Assembly: GCA_051954935.1 (NCBI GenBank)
Contig: JBQCHG010000029.1
Location: forward strand, 1-64,000
Length of the DNA: 64,000 bases
Reading direction: 5' to 3'
Origin: 66-474 sp051954935
GTDB taxonomy: Bacteria > Pseudomonadota > Gammaproteobacteria > Xanthomonadales > Rhodanobacteraceae
The notes under the pieces: generated by a model
The model's input: only the letters and a program-made list of their open reading frames with translations
Databases searched by the model: none
Told to the model about the DNA's origin: nothing
Shown here: positions 46,393-55,576 of the stretch, one piece after another
Position numbering within the stretch: position 1 is the stretch's first letter
Layout of the letters: every line of letters starts with the position of its first letter
Position numbers and translations under genes: made by a program

Positions 46393-47760
46393 ATGCTAGA
46401 CAAAGTCCTCATCGCCAACCGCGGCGAGATCGCATTGCGCGTGCTGCGCGCCTGCCACACGCTGGGCATCCGCACGGTCGCGGTGCACTCCACCGTGGAT
46501 CGCAATCTCAAGCACGTCGGCATGGCCGATGAAGCGGTCTGCATCGGCCCCGCACCCGCTGCCCAAAGCTACCTCAACATCCCGGCCATCATCGCCGCCG
46601 CGGAAGTCACCGATGCTTCCGCGATCCATCCCGGCTACGGCTTCCTTTCCGAGAACGCCGATTTCGCCGAGCAGGTCGAGCAATCCGGGTTCGTGTTCGT
46701 AGGTCCGACCGCCAATGTCATCCGGCTTATGGGCGACAAGGTCGAGGCGATCAAGGCCATGAAGGCCGCGGGCGTTCCATGCGTGCCCGGTTCAGGTGGC
46801 CCGCTTGGCGACGACGCCAACGAGAACATGCGCATCGCGCGGGAGATCGGCTATCCCGTGATCATCAAGGCTGCCGGCGGCGGCGGTGGCCGCGGCATGC
46901 GCGTGGTGCACACCGAGGCGCACCTGGGCAACGCGATCGCCACTACCCGTGCGGAAGCGCGCGCGGCGTTCGGCAATCCGCAGGTGTACATGGAGAAGTT
47001 CCTGGAAAACCCGCGCCACGTGGAAATCCAGGTGCTGGCAGACGGCCAGGGCAATGCGATCCACCTGGGCGAGCGCGACTGCTCGATGCAGCGCCGCCAC
47101 CAGAAAGTGGTGGAGGAAGCACCTGCGCCCGGCATCACGCCACAGCAACGCGCCGAGATCGGAAAGGTATGCGTGGAAGCCTGCATCCGCATCGGTTATC
47201 GCGGCGCCGGCACATTCGAGTTCCTGTTCGAAAACGGCCGCTTCTACTTCATCGAGATGAACACGCGCATCCAGGTCGAGCATCCGGTGACGGAACTGAT
47301 CACCGGCGTGGACCTCGTGCGCGAGCAGCTGCTGATCGCGGGCGGCGAAAAGCTCTCGATCCGGCAGGAGGACATCAAGATCAACGGGCATGCCATCGAG
47401 TGCCGCATCAATGCGGAAGACCCCGACAACTTCATGCCTTCGCCAGGCACGGTGAAGCGCTTCGAAGGCGCGGGCGGCCCGGGCGTGCGCATCGATACGC
47501 ACCTCTACGATGGCTACAAGATCCCGCCCAACTACGATTCCATGATCGGCAAGCTGATCGTGCACGGCCGCGACCGCGAGACCGCAATCGCGCGCATGCG
47601 CATTGCTCTCTCGGAGATGGTGATCGACGGCGTCAAGACCAATATTCCGCTGCAGCAACGGATCATGGCGGATGGCGGTTTCCAGCAGGGCGGCCAGAAC
47701 ATCCACTATCTGGAAAAGCGCATCGCGGAGCGGAAAGAGAAAGGCATCACGCTGACGTGA
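46393..47760 (+). CDS. accC: Biotin carboxylase of acetyl-CoA carboxylase
   Basis: 455 residues, as in E. coli (449). Carboxylates biotin on AccB with bicarbonate and ATP. ATP-grasp fold: KVLIANRGEIALRVLRA, GYGFLSENADFA, the glycine-rich loop KAAGGGGGRGMRVV, FIEMNTRIQVEHPVTE and the C-terminal PSPGTVKRFE. Followed after 14 bp by prmA. Confidence 0.99.
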   Translation: MLDKVLIANRGEIALRVLRACHTLGIRTVAVHSTVDRNLKHVGMADEAVCIGPAPAAQSYLNIPAIIAAAEVTDASAIHPGYGFLSENADFAEQVEQSGFVFVGPTANVIRLMGDKVEAIKAMKAAGVPCVPGSGGPLGDDANENMRIAREIGYPVIIKAAGGGGGRGMRVVHTEAHLGNAIATTRAEARAAFGNPQVYMEKFLENPRHVEIQVLADGQGNAIHLGERDCSMQRRHQKVVEEAPAPGITPQQRAEIGKVCVEACIRIGYRGAGTFEFLFENGRFYFIEMNTRIQVEHPVTELITGVDLVREQLLIAGGEKLSIRQEDIKINGHAIECRINAEDPDNFMPSPGTVKRFEGAGGPGVRIDTHLYDGYKIPPNYDSMIGKLIVHGRDRETAIARMRIALSEMVIDGVKTNIPLQQRIMADGGFQQGGQNIHYLEKRIAERKEKGITLT

Positions 47761-47774
47761 GAGGCAGTCGGCCC

Positions 47775-48686
47775 GTGGCCTTTCTCGAACTCTCGCTGAC
47801 GCTCACCGCCGAACAGCAACCAGATGCGGAAGCCGTTCTGGAAGAGCTGGGCGCGCTTTCGGTCACGTTGCTGGACGCCGAAGCGGAAACGCCGGACGAG
47901 CGGGCAATCTTCGAACCCGGCGTGGGCGAGACGCCGCTCTGGAAAGCGCTGGTGCTGAACGCGTTGTTCGAAAGCGATGCGGATCGCGGCACCATCATTT
48001 CCGCGCTGCGCGGCTCGCTGCCCGAACTTCTGCCGCAACAGATCGCCTTCCGCGAAGTCGCGGACCAGGACTGGGAACGCGCGTGGATGGACCGCTTCCA
48101 GCCGATGCGCTTCGGACGGCGGTTGTGGATCTATCCGTGGAATATCGAACCGCCTGCCGACGAAGCCGAACGCGTGATCGTCCGCCTCGACCCCGGGCTC
48201 GCTTTCGGCACCGGCACCCACCCGACTACAGCGCTGTGCCTGGAATGGCTGGATGGTTTGCCGCTCGCCGGGAAAACGCTGCTGGATTTCGGCTGCGGCT
48301 CCGGCGTGCTGGCGATCGCAGCACTGAAGCTCGGGACCGTGCACGCGATCGGCGTGGACAACGATCCGCAGGCACTCACGGCATCGCGGGACAACGCGCG
48401 GCGCAATGGCGTGGCCGACCGGCTCGCATTGTATGCACCGGATGCCCTGCCCGAGATAATCCGCTGCGATGCGCTGGTGGCGAACATCCTTGCAGGCCCG
48501 CTGCACGACCTCGCACCCCTCTTCGCCACGCTGCTGAAGCCCGGTGCGCCGTTTGCGCTCTCGGGCATCCTCGCCGGACAGGAAAGCGAACTGCTGGGGC
48601 GTTACGCCGCGTGCGGGTTCGCCGATCTGCAAGTCGCGCAGCGCGAAGATTGGATGCGCATCGCGGGGGTCAGGAGCAAAGAGTAA
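47775..48686 (+). CDS. prmA: Ribosomal protein L11 methyltransferase
   Basis: 303 residues from a GTG with GAGGC upstream; family length is about 290. Trimethylates L11 on three amino groups. Its N-terminal substrate-binding domain is followed by AdoMet motifs: LDPGLAFGTGTHPTTALCLEWL, LDFGCGSGVLAIAALKLG, GVDNDPQAL and VANILAGPL. Lies after accBC. Confidence 0.96.
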   Translation: MAFLELSLTLTAEQQPDAEAVLEELGALSVTLLDAEAETPDERAIFEPGVGETPLWKALVLNALFESDADRGTIISALRGSLPELLPQQIAFREVADQDWERAWMDRFQPMRFGRRLWIYPWNIEPPADEAERVIVRLDPGLAFGTGTHPTTALCLEWLDGLPLAGKTLLDFGCGSGVLAIAALKLGTVHAIGVDNDPQALTASRDNARRNGVADRLALYAPDALPEIIRCDALVANILAGPLHDLAPLFATLLKPGAPFALSGILAGQESELLGRYAACGFADLQVAQREDWMRIAGVRSKE

Positions 48687-48760
48687 AGGGCGAAATAGCG
48701 CAAAGCGGCGTTTCGCGACAAGTCGCTCTTCCTCTTTCCTCTTTTCGCTTTACTCTTCAC
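48677..48760. repeat. Imperfect inverted repeat with pyrimidine tract
   Basis: AAGAGTAAAGGGCGAAA near the prmA stop and TTTCGCTTTACTCTT before the DUF3426 gene are near reverse complements about 40 bp apart, with CTCTTCCTCTTTCCTCTT between. On the plus strand the second arm is the T-rich one. The hairpin may attenuate or separate transcripts. Similar pyrimidine tracts are frequent in this order. Confidence 0.6.
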
Positions 48761-48766
48761 CGAACC

Positions 48767-49543
48767 ATGTACACCCAATGCCCCGAATGCCTGACCGTCT
48801 ACGTCGTGGACACGGCGACGCTTGCGCAGGGACATGGCAGCGTTCGCTGCGCGCATTGCACGATAGTCTTCGATGCACTGCCGAGCCTGAGCGACACGCT
48901 TCCGCTGGAGCCGTTCATGAATCTGCCGGTGCAGCCACCGGCGACGGAGGCGCCGCGGTTGATGCAGCCGGTGATTCGTGCCCATCCGGATTACGCCGCG
49001 CACGCCGATGCGCCGCCACCTGCGCCCGCGCGGGACGCACTGCCGACTTTCGTGCGACGGCGCGCGCGCAGGCGCGGCCATGACGGCCGCTGGATCGGCG
49101 GTTGCGCGGCGCTGGCCCTTCTGCTTGCCGCGCAACTGGCCTGGGCCAATCGCGTCGCGCTCTCGGACAATCCCGGCACGCGCCCGCTGCTCGCGCACTT
49201 CTGCGCTGCCCTTAGATGCACGCTGCCGCCGAAGCAGGACTTGTCCAAGCTCACCCTGCTTTCGCGTGACATCCGTCCGCATCCGAGCGTGCCGGGCGCA
49301 CTGATCATCAGCGCGACCATCCGCAACGACGCCGATTTCACCCAACCTTATCCGCTGATCCGCATCGCGCTTTCCGATCTGGACGAAAACGAGGTCGCGA
49401 TGCGGCGCTTCCGTCCGGCCGAGTACGTGAGCGATCCGAAAACGCGCGCGGCGGGACTCGCCCCCGGCGCGACAATTGCAGTTGCATTTGAGGTGGAAGA
49501 CCCGGGCAAGAACGCCGTCGCGTTCGAATTCGGATTCGAATAG
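48767..49543 (+). CDS. DUF3426 zinc-ribbon membrane protein
   Basis: 258 residues. N-terminal MJ0042-type zinc ribbon CPEC...CAHC (residues 5-33), proline-rich linker, one membrane segment (about 108-128) and a periplasmic DUF3426 beta domain. Function is unknown. The order prmA - this gene - fis is conserved in related bacteria. Confidence 0.9.
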   Translation: MYTQCPECLTVYVVDTATLAQGHGSVRCAHCTIVFDALPSLSDTLPLEPFMNLPVQPPATEAPRLMQPVIRAHPDYAAHADAPPPAPARDALPTFVRRRARRRGHDGRWIGGCAALALLLAAQLAWANRVALSDNPGTRPLLAHFCAALRCTLPPKQDLSKLTLLSRDIRPHPSVPGALIISATIRNDADFTQPYPLIRIALSDLDENEVAMRRFRPAEYVSDPKTRAAGLAPGATIAVAFEVEDPGKNAVAFEFGFE

Positions 49544-49625
49544 GAACAGAAAACGCAACCCTTATCTTTGGCAAAAGACGGCGCTACACTCACCGACCCC
49601 GGTGCGCAACGCGCCATTCGTTGCA

Positions 49626-49928
49626 ATGAGAAACGTGGAAGCCGCGGCCTTGAATGCGATAACGCCCCTGCACCCGTCCAGCACCGAAGCCGGTGGCGCC
49701 GCCGCGCTGCGCGAATGCGTGGCGCGCAGCACGCGCCGATACCTGGTGGATCTCGACGGCACGCCTTGCGCAGAAGGTCTCTACGCATTGCTGCTGCGCG
49801 AAGTGGAAGTGCCGCTGCTCACGGAAGTGCTGCACTGGTGCGGCGGCAACCAGAGCCGCGCCGCCGAGGCGCTCGGCATCAATCGCGCGACCCTGCGCAA
49901 GAAATTGCTTGCGCATGGCCTCGTCTGA
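49626..49928 (+). CDS. fis: Fis-family nucleoid/transcription protein
   Basis: 100 residues, the standard length. C-terminal helix-turn-helix GGNQSRAAEALGINRATLRKKL. Fis bends DNA and activates rRNA and other promoters in fast growth. In enterics it follows dusB; here it follows DUF3426, as in Xanthomonads. Its end overlaps the purH start by 14 bases. The N-terminal region (first 30) is more divergent. Confidence 0.95.
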   Translation: MRNVEAAALNAITPLHPSSTEAGGAAALRECVARSTRRYLVDLDGTPCAEGLYALLLREVEVPLLTEVLHWCGGNQSRAAEALGINRATLRKKLLAHGLV

Positions 49929-51540
49929 GCCGCGACACGTGGTCGGCACCGGCGTCCGTTCCGCTTCTGCCGCGGTGGTTCCGATCCGTCGCGCGTTGCT
50001 GAGCGTTTCCGACAAGAGTGGCCTGGCCGATCTCGGCCGGGCACTGCACGCACTCGGGGTGGATCTGATTTCCACCGGCGGAAGCGCACAGGCATTGCGT
50101 GAAGCCGGCGTGCCGGTGCGCGACGTCAGCGAACTCACGGGTTTTCCCGAGATCATGGACGGCCGCGTCAAGACCCTGCATCCGAAGGTGCACGGAGGCC
50201 TGCTCGGCCGCTACGGGATCGACGACGCGGTAATGCGCGAACACGAGATCGCGCCGATCGACCTGCTGGTGGTGAACCTCTATCCGTTCGTGCAGACCAT
50301 CGCGCGCGAAGGCTGCACCTACGAGCAGGCGGTGGAGAACATCGATATCGGCGGCCCGGCGATGTTGCGCGCGGCGGCCAAGAACCACGAGCGCGTCACC
50401 GTGGCCTGCGATCCGGCCGATTACGCCGACCTGGTCGAAACCCTCCGCCGAGACGGCGGCAGCACGCCGGAACTGCGCAAGCGCCTGGCGGCCGCGGCGT
50501 TCGCGCACACCGCGCGCTACGACGGCATGATCGCCGACTGGTTGTCTGCACGCGTCGAAGGCGAGCGCGTGCATGCATTCGCGCCGACCCTGCACGTGTC
50601 GCTGCGCCGCGCACGCGAACTGCGCTATGGCGAAAACCCGCACCAGGCCGCGGCCCTGTACGTGGACGAACGCGCGCCCAGCGGCAGCGTGGCCGGTGCA
50701 CGCGTGCTTGCGGGCAAGGAGCTGTCCTTCAACAACCTGGCCGACGCGGACACCGCGGTGGAGTGCGTCAAGGCCTTCGGCAAGACCCCGGCCTGCGTGA
50801 TCGTCAAGCACGCCAATCCCTGTGGGGTCGCGCTGGCGGACGATTTGATCTCCGCCTACGAACGCGCCTATGCGGGGGATCCGGTGTCCGCCTTTGGCGG
50901 CATCATCGCGTTCAACCGCGCGCTGGATGGCATCACCGTGCGCGCGATCCTGGCCAGGCAGTTCGTCGAAGTGCTGGTCGCGCCGGAATTCGACGCCGAA
51001 GCGCTGGCCGCGCTGGCGAAGAAGCCCGCCGTGCGAGCCCTGGCCACCGGCGCCTGGCCGGAAACCGCGGCGCCCGCGCGCGAATGGCGCACCATCGCCG
51101 GTGGCGTGCTGATGCAGGATTCCGACCGCGACACGCTGCGGGTTTCCGATCTGAAGGTGGTCAGCAAGCGCGCGCCGGACGAAGCGCAGTTGCATGACCT
51201 GCTCTTCGCCTGGCACGTGGCGATGTTCGTGAAGTCCAACGCGATCGTGTATGCACGCGAAGGTCGCACCATAGGCATCGGCGCGGGCCAGATGAGCCGC
51301 GTGGTCAGCGCGCAGATCGCCGCCATGAAGGCCGAGCAGGTGGATCTCGCGGTGGACGGCAGCGTGATGGCCTCGGATGCGTTTTTCCCGTTCCGCGACG
51401 GCATCGATGCCGCGGCGGCGGCCGGCGTGCGGGCGGTGATCCAGCCCGGCGGTTCGATGCGTGATCCGGAAGTGATCGCCGCGGCGGACGAACACGACAT
51501 GGCGATGGTGTTTACCGGAATCCGGCATTTTCGTCACTGA
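49915..51540 (+). CDS. purH: Bifunctional AICAR transformylase/IMP cyclohydrolase
   Basis: 541 residues, 12 more than E. coli because of the N-terminus (MASSEPRHVVGTGVRS), where an internal start at GTG is possible. Last two steps of purine synthesis to IMP. IMP cyclohydrolase (MGS-like) domain 20-140: LLSVSDKSGLADL, STGGSAQALREAG, MDGRVKTLHPKVHGGLLGR; transformylase domain from 210 with RYGENPHQAA, GKELSFNNLADAD, IVKHANPCGVA and FPFRDGIDAAAAAGV. Overlaps fis by 14 bases. Confidence 0.98.
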   Translation: MASSEPRHVVGTGVRSASAAVVPIRRALLSVSDKSGLADLGRALHALGVDLISTGGSAQALREAGVPVRDVSELTGFPEIMDGRVKTLHPKVHGGLLGRYGIDDAVMREHEIAPIDLLVVNLYPFVQTIAREGCTYEQAVENIDIGGPAMLRAAAKNHERVTVACDPADYADLVETLRRDGGSTPELRKRLAAAAFAHTARYDGMIADWLSARVEGERVHAFAPTLHVSLRRARELRYGENPHQAAALYVDERAPSGSVAGARVLAGKELSFNNLADADTAVECVKAFGKTPACVIVKHANPCGVALADDLISAYERAYAGDPVSAFGGIIAFNRALDGITVRAILARQFVEVLVAPEFDAEALAALAKKPAVRALATGAWPETAAPAREWRTIAGGVLMQDSDRDTLRVSDLKVVSKRAPDEAQLHDLLFAWHVAMFVKSNAIVYAREGRTIGIGAGQMSRVVSAQIAAMKAEQVDLAVDGSVMASDAFFPFRDGIDAAAAAGVRAVIQPGGSMRDPEVIAAADEHDMAMVFTGIRHFRH

Positions 51541-51578
51541 CGTGGCGAAATGCTCTTTTTGCATCCCTGGCTGTTGGG

Positions 51579-51605
51579 TCCCGGCCAATCCATGGCCGGG
51601 ATGAC
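51579..51605. repeat. REP-like palindrome after purH
   Basis: TCCCGGCCA-ATCCA-TGGCCGGGA followed by TGAC, resembling a unit of the GTCATCCCGG family. It lies between the convergent purH and DUF2782 genes and may help terminate both. Confidence 0.6.
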
Positions 51606-51612
51606 GATGGAA

Positions 51613-52080
51613 CTATCCGCCTGATCCTTCGTCCACCGGCTTCGGCGGTGCCCCCCACTGGTAAATCGTGTAATACACCGGATCCACGGGGCCCATGCGC
51701 GGATCACGGATCAACTTGCCGGTGCCGCCGTTGACCATGAAGGTCTGGGTCACCCCGTTCTTCGGCGTGATGCGCACCATGTACAGCGTTGCGCCGTGCC
51801 GGTATTCCTCGACCGTGTCGCCATTGGCTTCGGTTTTCACCGCCACGGTCGGCGCCTGCTCGCCATTGGCCGCGCGCAGCGACGGCGCTTCCGAAGGCGG
51901 GATGCTGTTGCTCGGCAGCGGAATGGATTGCACGCCCTTGTCATTGATGTCCGGCGGCGGCAAGCCGGAACGCGGCGGCGGCGGCGCGGAATGCGCGGTG
52001 GCCAGTACCTGGGTTTGCGCGGAAGCAGCCAGCGGCAACGCCGCGAAAAGGATCAGGACCAACGCGATTGCACGTGTCAT
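51613..52080 (-). CDS. DUF2782 domain secreted protein
   Basis: 155 residues from MTRAIALVLILF; the frame is open further up into polA but that is a shadow. Signal peptide ends ASAQ (about residue 22). A proline-rich region follows, then the DUF2782 domain: VEEYRHGATLYMVRITPKNG, TFMVNGGTGKLIRDPRMGPVDPVYYTIYQWG. Function unknown; the gene is divergent from polA, where the family is usually found. Confidence 0.9.
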   Translation of the reverse strand: MTRAIALVLILFAALPLAASAQTQVLATAHSAPPPPRSGLPPPDINDKGVQSIPLPSNSIPPSEAPSLRAANGEQAPTVAVKTEANGDTVEEYRHGATLYMVRITPKNGVTQTFMVNGGTGKLIRDPRMGPVDPVYYTIYQWGAPPKPVDEGSGG

Positions 52081-52164
52081 GACGATGCTTCCGGTGGCGG
52101 GACTGTCAGGATACACCGCGCCGCTGAACGCGGCGTGCAGTGAATCGCATGAGACAATCCGCCG

Positions 52165-54921
52165 ATGCCCAAGCTCGTCCTGATCGACGGTTCCAGTTAT
52201 CTCTACCGCGCCTTCCACGCGCTGCCGCCGCTGACCAACCCGGCCGGCGAGCCGACCGGCGCGCTGTTCGGCGTGGTCAACATGCTGCGGGCCACCCTGA
52301 ACGCCAAACCCGACTATGCGGCGTTCGTGCAGGACGCCTCCGGTCCGACCTTCCGCGACGCGTTGTACGCCGAATACAAGGCGACCCGCGCGCCGATGCC
52401 GGACGACCTGCGCGCCCAGGTCGAGCCGATGCTGAAGATCGTGCGCGCACTCGGCCTGCCGATCCTGCGCGTGCAGGGCGTGGAAGCCGACGACGTGATC
52501 GGCACGCTCGCGAAGCAAGGCGCCGAGCGAGGCATCGAGGTCACCATCTCCACCGGCGACAAGGACTTTGCGCAGCTGGTCGGACCCAACATCACGCTGG
52601 TCAACACCATGTCGGGCAGCGTGCTCGATCGCGCGGGCGTGATCGAGAAATTCGGCGTGCCGCCCGAGCGTGTGATCGACCTGCTGGCGCTGATGGGCGA
52701 CACGATCGACAACATCCCGGGGGTGCCCAAATGCGGCCCCAAGACTGCAGCGAAATGGATAAGCCAGTACGGCGATCTGGACGGAGTCATCGCACACGCC
52801 GATGAAGTCGGCGGCAAGATCGGCGAAAACCTGCGCGCGGCATTGCCGCAATTGCCGCTCTCGCGGCAACTGGCGACCATCAAGCTCGATTGCGAGCTGG
52901 ACGTGGGGCCCACCGACCTCGCCTTGCGTCCGCGCGATGTGGATGCGCTGCGCGAGCTGTACACGCGCTATGCGTTCACGCAGGCGTTGAAGGAGCTGGA
53001 CAAGGCGGGAACGGGAACCGGGGAACAGGGAACGGAGAGAGCGGAACCCGAAGCACGGGCCTCCGGACCCGCAAGGGCCGAATCCTCCGTCTCCCCGGCG
53101 AAGGGAAGCCCCGGGCCCGGTGAATACGAGCTGGTCACAACGCGCGCGCAGCTGGATGCATGGCTTGAAAAGTTGCGCAGCGCCGAACTGATCGCCTTCG
53201 ACACCGAAACCACCTCGCTGGACGCGATGCAGGCGGAGCTGGTCGGGCTTTCATTCGCGGTGGAAGCCGCGCGCGCCTGCTACATCCCGATCGGCCACGA
53301 CTATCCCGGCGCGCCGGCGCAATTGCCACGCGAAGAGGTGCTCGCCGCACTGGAGCCGATCATGGAAGACGCGAGCCGGCCCAAGCTCGGCCAGAACGCC
53401 AAGTACGACCTCAACGTGTTGTCGTCCTGCGGCATCACCGTGCGCGGCCTGGCCTTCGACAGCATGCTGGAGTCCTATGTGCTGAACGCCACCGCCGGCC
53501 GCCACGACATGGACACGCTGGCCAAGCGCCATCTCGATTACGACACGATCAAATACAGTGACGTCACCGGCAAGGGAGCCAAGCAGATTTCTTTTTCGCA
53601 GGTGGACCTGGACACCGCCTGCCGCTACGCCGCCGAGGACGCCGACATCACCCTGCGCCTGCACCAGGCGCTGTGGCCGCAGGTACAGGCACAACCGCAT
53701 ACGAAAAAACTGTTCGAGGAAATCGAACTGCCGCTGGTGGAAGTGCTCGCGCGCATGGAACAACGCGGCGTGCTGGTGGATGCGGCCACGCTCAAACGCC
53801 AGAGTGACGAACTGGGCAAACGCATGCACGAGCTGCAGCAGCGCGCCTTTGCCGTGGTCGGCCATGAGTTCAACGTGGATTCGCCCAAGCAGCTGCAGTC
53901 GTTGCTCTTCGAGGAGCTGCAACTCCCGGCGCTTATGAGGACGCCCACCGGCCAGCCTTCCACCAACGAGGAGGCGCTGGAGGCGATCGCCGACCAGCAC
54001 GAATTGCCGCGGGTGATCCTGGACTACCGTGCACTCGCCAAGCTGCGCAGCACCTATACCGACAAGCTGCCGCTGATGATCAATCCGCGCACCGGCCGCG
54101 TGCACACCTGCTACCACCAGGCCGCGGTCGCCACCGGACGCGTGTCGTCCACCGACCCGAACCTGCAGAACATCCCGATCAAGTCGGAGGAAGGCCGGCG
54201 CATCCGACAGGCGTTCATTGCGCCGCCCGGCTGGAAAGTGGTCGCGGCGGACTATTCGCAGATCGAATTGCGGATCATGGCGCATCTGTCCGGCGACCAG
54301 ACGCTGATCCGCGCGTTCAAGGAAGGCGCGGACGTGCATCGCGCCACCGCCGCGGAAGTGTTCGGCGTGTCGCCCGATCAGGTGGATGCGAACCAGCGCC
54401 GTGCCGCGAAGGTGGTGAACTTCGGCCTCATGTACGGCATGAGCGCGCACGGGCTGTCGCGCGCGCTCGGCATCGGCCGGCTGGAAGCGGGCGAATACAT
54501 CGCGCGTTATTTCGAGCGCTTCCCCGGCGTGCGCGCGTTCATGGATTCGACCCGCGAGCAGGCCCAGCGCGACGGCTACGTGGAGACGCTGTTCGGACGG
54601 CGGCTGTACCTGGAATCCTTGCGCTCGCGCAACGCCGCGCAGCGCGCGGGTGCCGAACGCGCCGCGATCAACGCGCCGATGCAGGGCACCGCGGCCGACA
54701 TCATCAAGCGGGCGATGATCGCGATCGACGCCTGGCTGTCAAAACGTGAGGACGCGCACATGCTGATGCAGGTGCACGACGAACTGGTGTTCGAAGTGAA
54801 AACCGAAGCGCTGGATGAGATCGCCGCGGGCGTGCGCGAGCGCATGCAATCCGGCGCGCAACTCTCCGTGCCGCTGCTGGTCGAAGTGGGATCGGGCGCG
54901 AATTGGGATGAAGCTCACTGA
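52165..54921 (+). CDS. polA: DNA polymerase I
   Basis: 918 residues. Three domains: 5' nuclease (1-280), 3'-5' exonuclease (about 325-510, with FDTETTSLD and NAKYDLNVL, so proofreading is intact) and polymerase (about 525-918, with DYSQIELRIMAHL, RRAAKVVNFGLMYG and QVHDELVFEV). The region 281-319 is a low-complexity Gly/Thr/Glu/Ala/Pro linker encoded by GGGAACGGGAACCGGGGAAC-like repeats, not found in E. coli. Divergent from DUF2782; followed by a small RNA gene. Confidence 0.98.
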   Translation: MPKLVLIDGSSYLYRAFHALPPLTNPAGEPTGALFGVVNMLRATLNAKPDYAAFVQDASGPTFRDALYAEYKATRAPMPDDLRAQVEPMLKIVRALGLPILRVQGVEADDVIGTLAKQGAERGIEVTISTGDKDFAQLVGPNITLVNTMSGSVLDRAGVIEKFGVPPERVIDLLALMGDTIDNIPGVPKCGPKTAAKWISQYGDLDGVIAHADEVGGKIGENLRAALPQLPLSRQLATIKLDCELDVGPTDLALRPRDVDALRELYTRYAFTQALKELDKAGTGTGEQGTERAEPEARASGPARAESSVSPAKGSPGPGEYELVTTRAQLDAWLEKLRSAELIAFDTETTSLDAMQAELVGLSFAVEAARACYIPIGHDYPGAPAQLPREEVLAALEPIMEDASRPKLGQNAKYDLNVLSSCGITVRGLAFDSMLESYVLNATAGRHDMDTLAKRHLDYDTIKYSDVTGKGAKQISFSQVDLDTACRYAAEDADITLRLHQALWPQVQAQPHTKKLFEEIELPLVEVLARMEQRGVLVDAATLKRQSDELGKRMHELQQRAFAVVGHEFNVDSPKQLQSLLFEELQLPALMRTPTGQPSTNEEALEAIADQHELPRVILDYRALAKLRSTYTDKLPLMINPRTGRVHTCYHQAAVATGRVSSTDPNLQNIPIKSEEGRRIRQAFIAPPGWKVVAADYSQIELRIMAHLSGDQTLIRAFKEGADVHRATAAEVFGVSPDQVDANQRRAAKVVNFGLMYGMSAHGLSRALGIGRLEAGEYIARYFERFPGVRAFMDSTREQAQRDGYVETLFGRRLYLESLRSRNAAQRAGAERAAINAPMQGTAADIIKRAMIAIDAWLSKREDAHMLMQVHDELVFEVKTEALDEIAAGVRERMQSGAQLSVPLLVEVGSGANWDEAH

Positions 54922-55025
54922 ATCGCGGTGCGCGCGCGTTTGGCCGTCCGAACGGCGAGCGCGTAGCCCGGAAGTCATGCCGTTCCGGAGCATGAATCGC
55001 CCCTGAATTGACCCCGAAAACTCAT

Positions 55026-55054
55026 TTGAACTTAACGACCCCCGTGCTTATCTA
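55026..55054 (+). promoter_or_regulatory. Promoter of the sX13-like RNA
   Basis: TTGAAC, a 17-nt spacer, TATCTA: a good sigma-70 promoter 105 bp past the polA stop. It places the start of transcription at 55060-55062, at the first base of the first stem of the RNA. Confidence 0.75.
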
Positions 55055-55060
55055 AGCATC

Positions 55061-55188
55061 GGACGCACGCAACGGCGTCCGGGTTTCACTCACCTCCCTG
55101 AGTGAACCGCAGGGGTCGAATCCCTCCCCAGGTTCGGCTCCACCCCCGCCCCGAGAGCTCCCCCCTGGCTCTCGGGGCATTTTATTTT
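55061..55188 (+). ncRNA. sX13-like small RNA with C-rich loops
   Basis: A free-standing unit of about 125 nt. It would start GGACGC...GCGTCC (stem 1, 6 bp), then a hairpin TCACTCA-CCTCCC-TGAGTGA with C-rich loop, then AGGGGTCGAATCCCTCCCC with an unpaired C-rich strand, and an 11-bp terminator hairpin whose loop is TCCCCCCTG. Loops rich in CC/CCC, the place after polA and the length match what I recall of Xanthomonas sX13 (115 nt, involved in virulence gene control through G-rich targets). Identity not tested by alignment. Confidence 0.75.
55148..55188 (+). terminator. Rho-independent terminator of the small RNA
   Basis: A perfect 11-bp stem (GCCCCGAGAGC / GCTCTCGGGGC) with loop TCCCCCCTG is followed by ATTTTATTTT. 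Confidence 0.92.
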
Positions 55189-55325
55189 GCGATCATCCAT
55201 GATCGCGAAGATCAAAACAGCCATCCATGGCTGCACTTCTCACAAAAGCACGTATATTCCTAACTTTGCATGCAGCGAGGGCGCTCGCGTACGATCGCCG
55301 GACGCCCACCGCACGAGGAATTCAC

Positions 55326-55544
55326 ATGCGCGCAGCCCTGATCGTGATCGGCCTCATCCTCGTCGGTGTCGGCGTATGGGTGGCGCTCGGCCGGCTCACC
55401 TACAACGATACCCAGACCAAGTTCCAAGTCGGCGATTTCAAGGTCCAGGCCACGGCCGAGAAGGCCGTTCCGGCGCCGCTGGGCTACATCGGGATCGTGA
55501 TCGGCGCCGGCTTGGTGATCGCGGGCGCGATGCGCAAGACCTGA
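55326..55544 (+). CDS. Small two-helix membrane protein, function unknown
   Basis: 72 residues from an ATG with GAGGA upstream. Hydrophobic helices at 3-20 and 48-68 flank a polar stretch with YNDTQTKFQVGDFKVQATAEKAVP. No family could be named with certainty; it resembles DUF3185-like small inner membrane proteins. 32 bp upstream of uvrD on the same strand, so it may be co-transcribed. Confidence 0.7.
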   Translation: MRAALIVIGLILVGVGVWVALGRLTYNDTQTKFQVGDFKVQATAEKAVPAPLGYIGIVIGAGLVIAGAMRKT

Positions 55545-55576
55545 GAACGCCGGTTGCGGCCGGTACAATCCGGTCG

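Noticed and set aside
55098..55140. tRNA-like T-arm sequence (GGGGTCGAATCCCTCC)
   Set aside because: No acceptor stem, D arm or CCA end can be fitted; the segment lies inside the small RNA, whose stems explain it.
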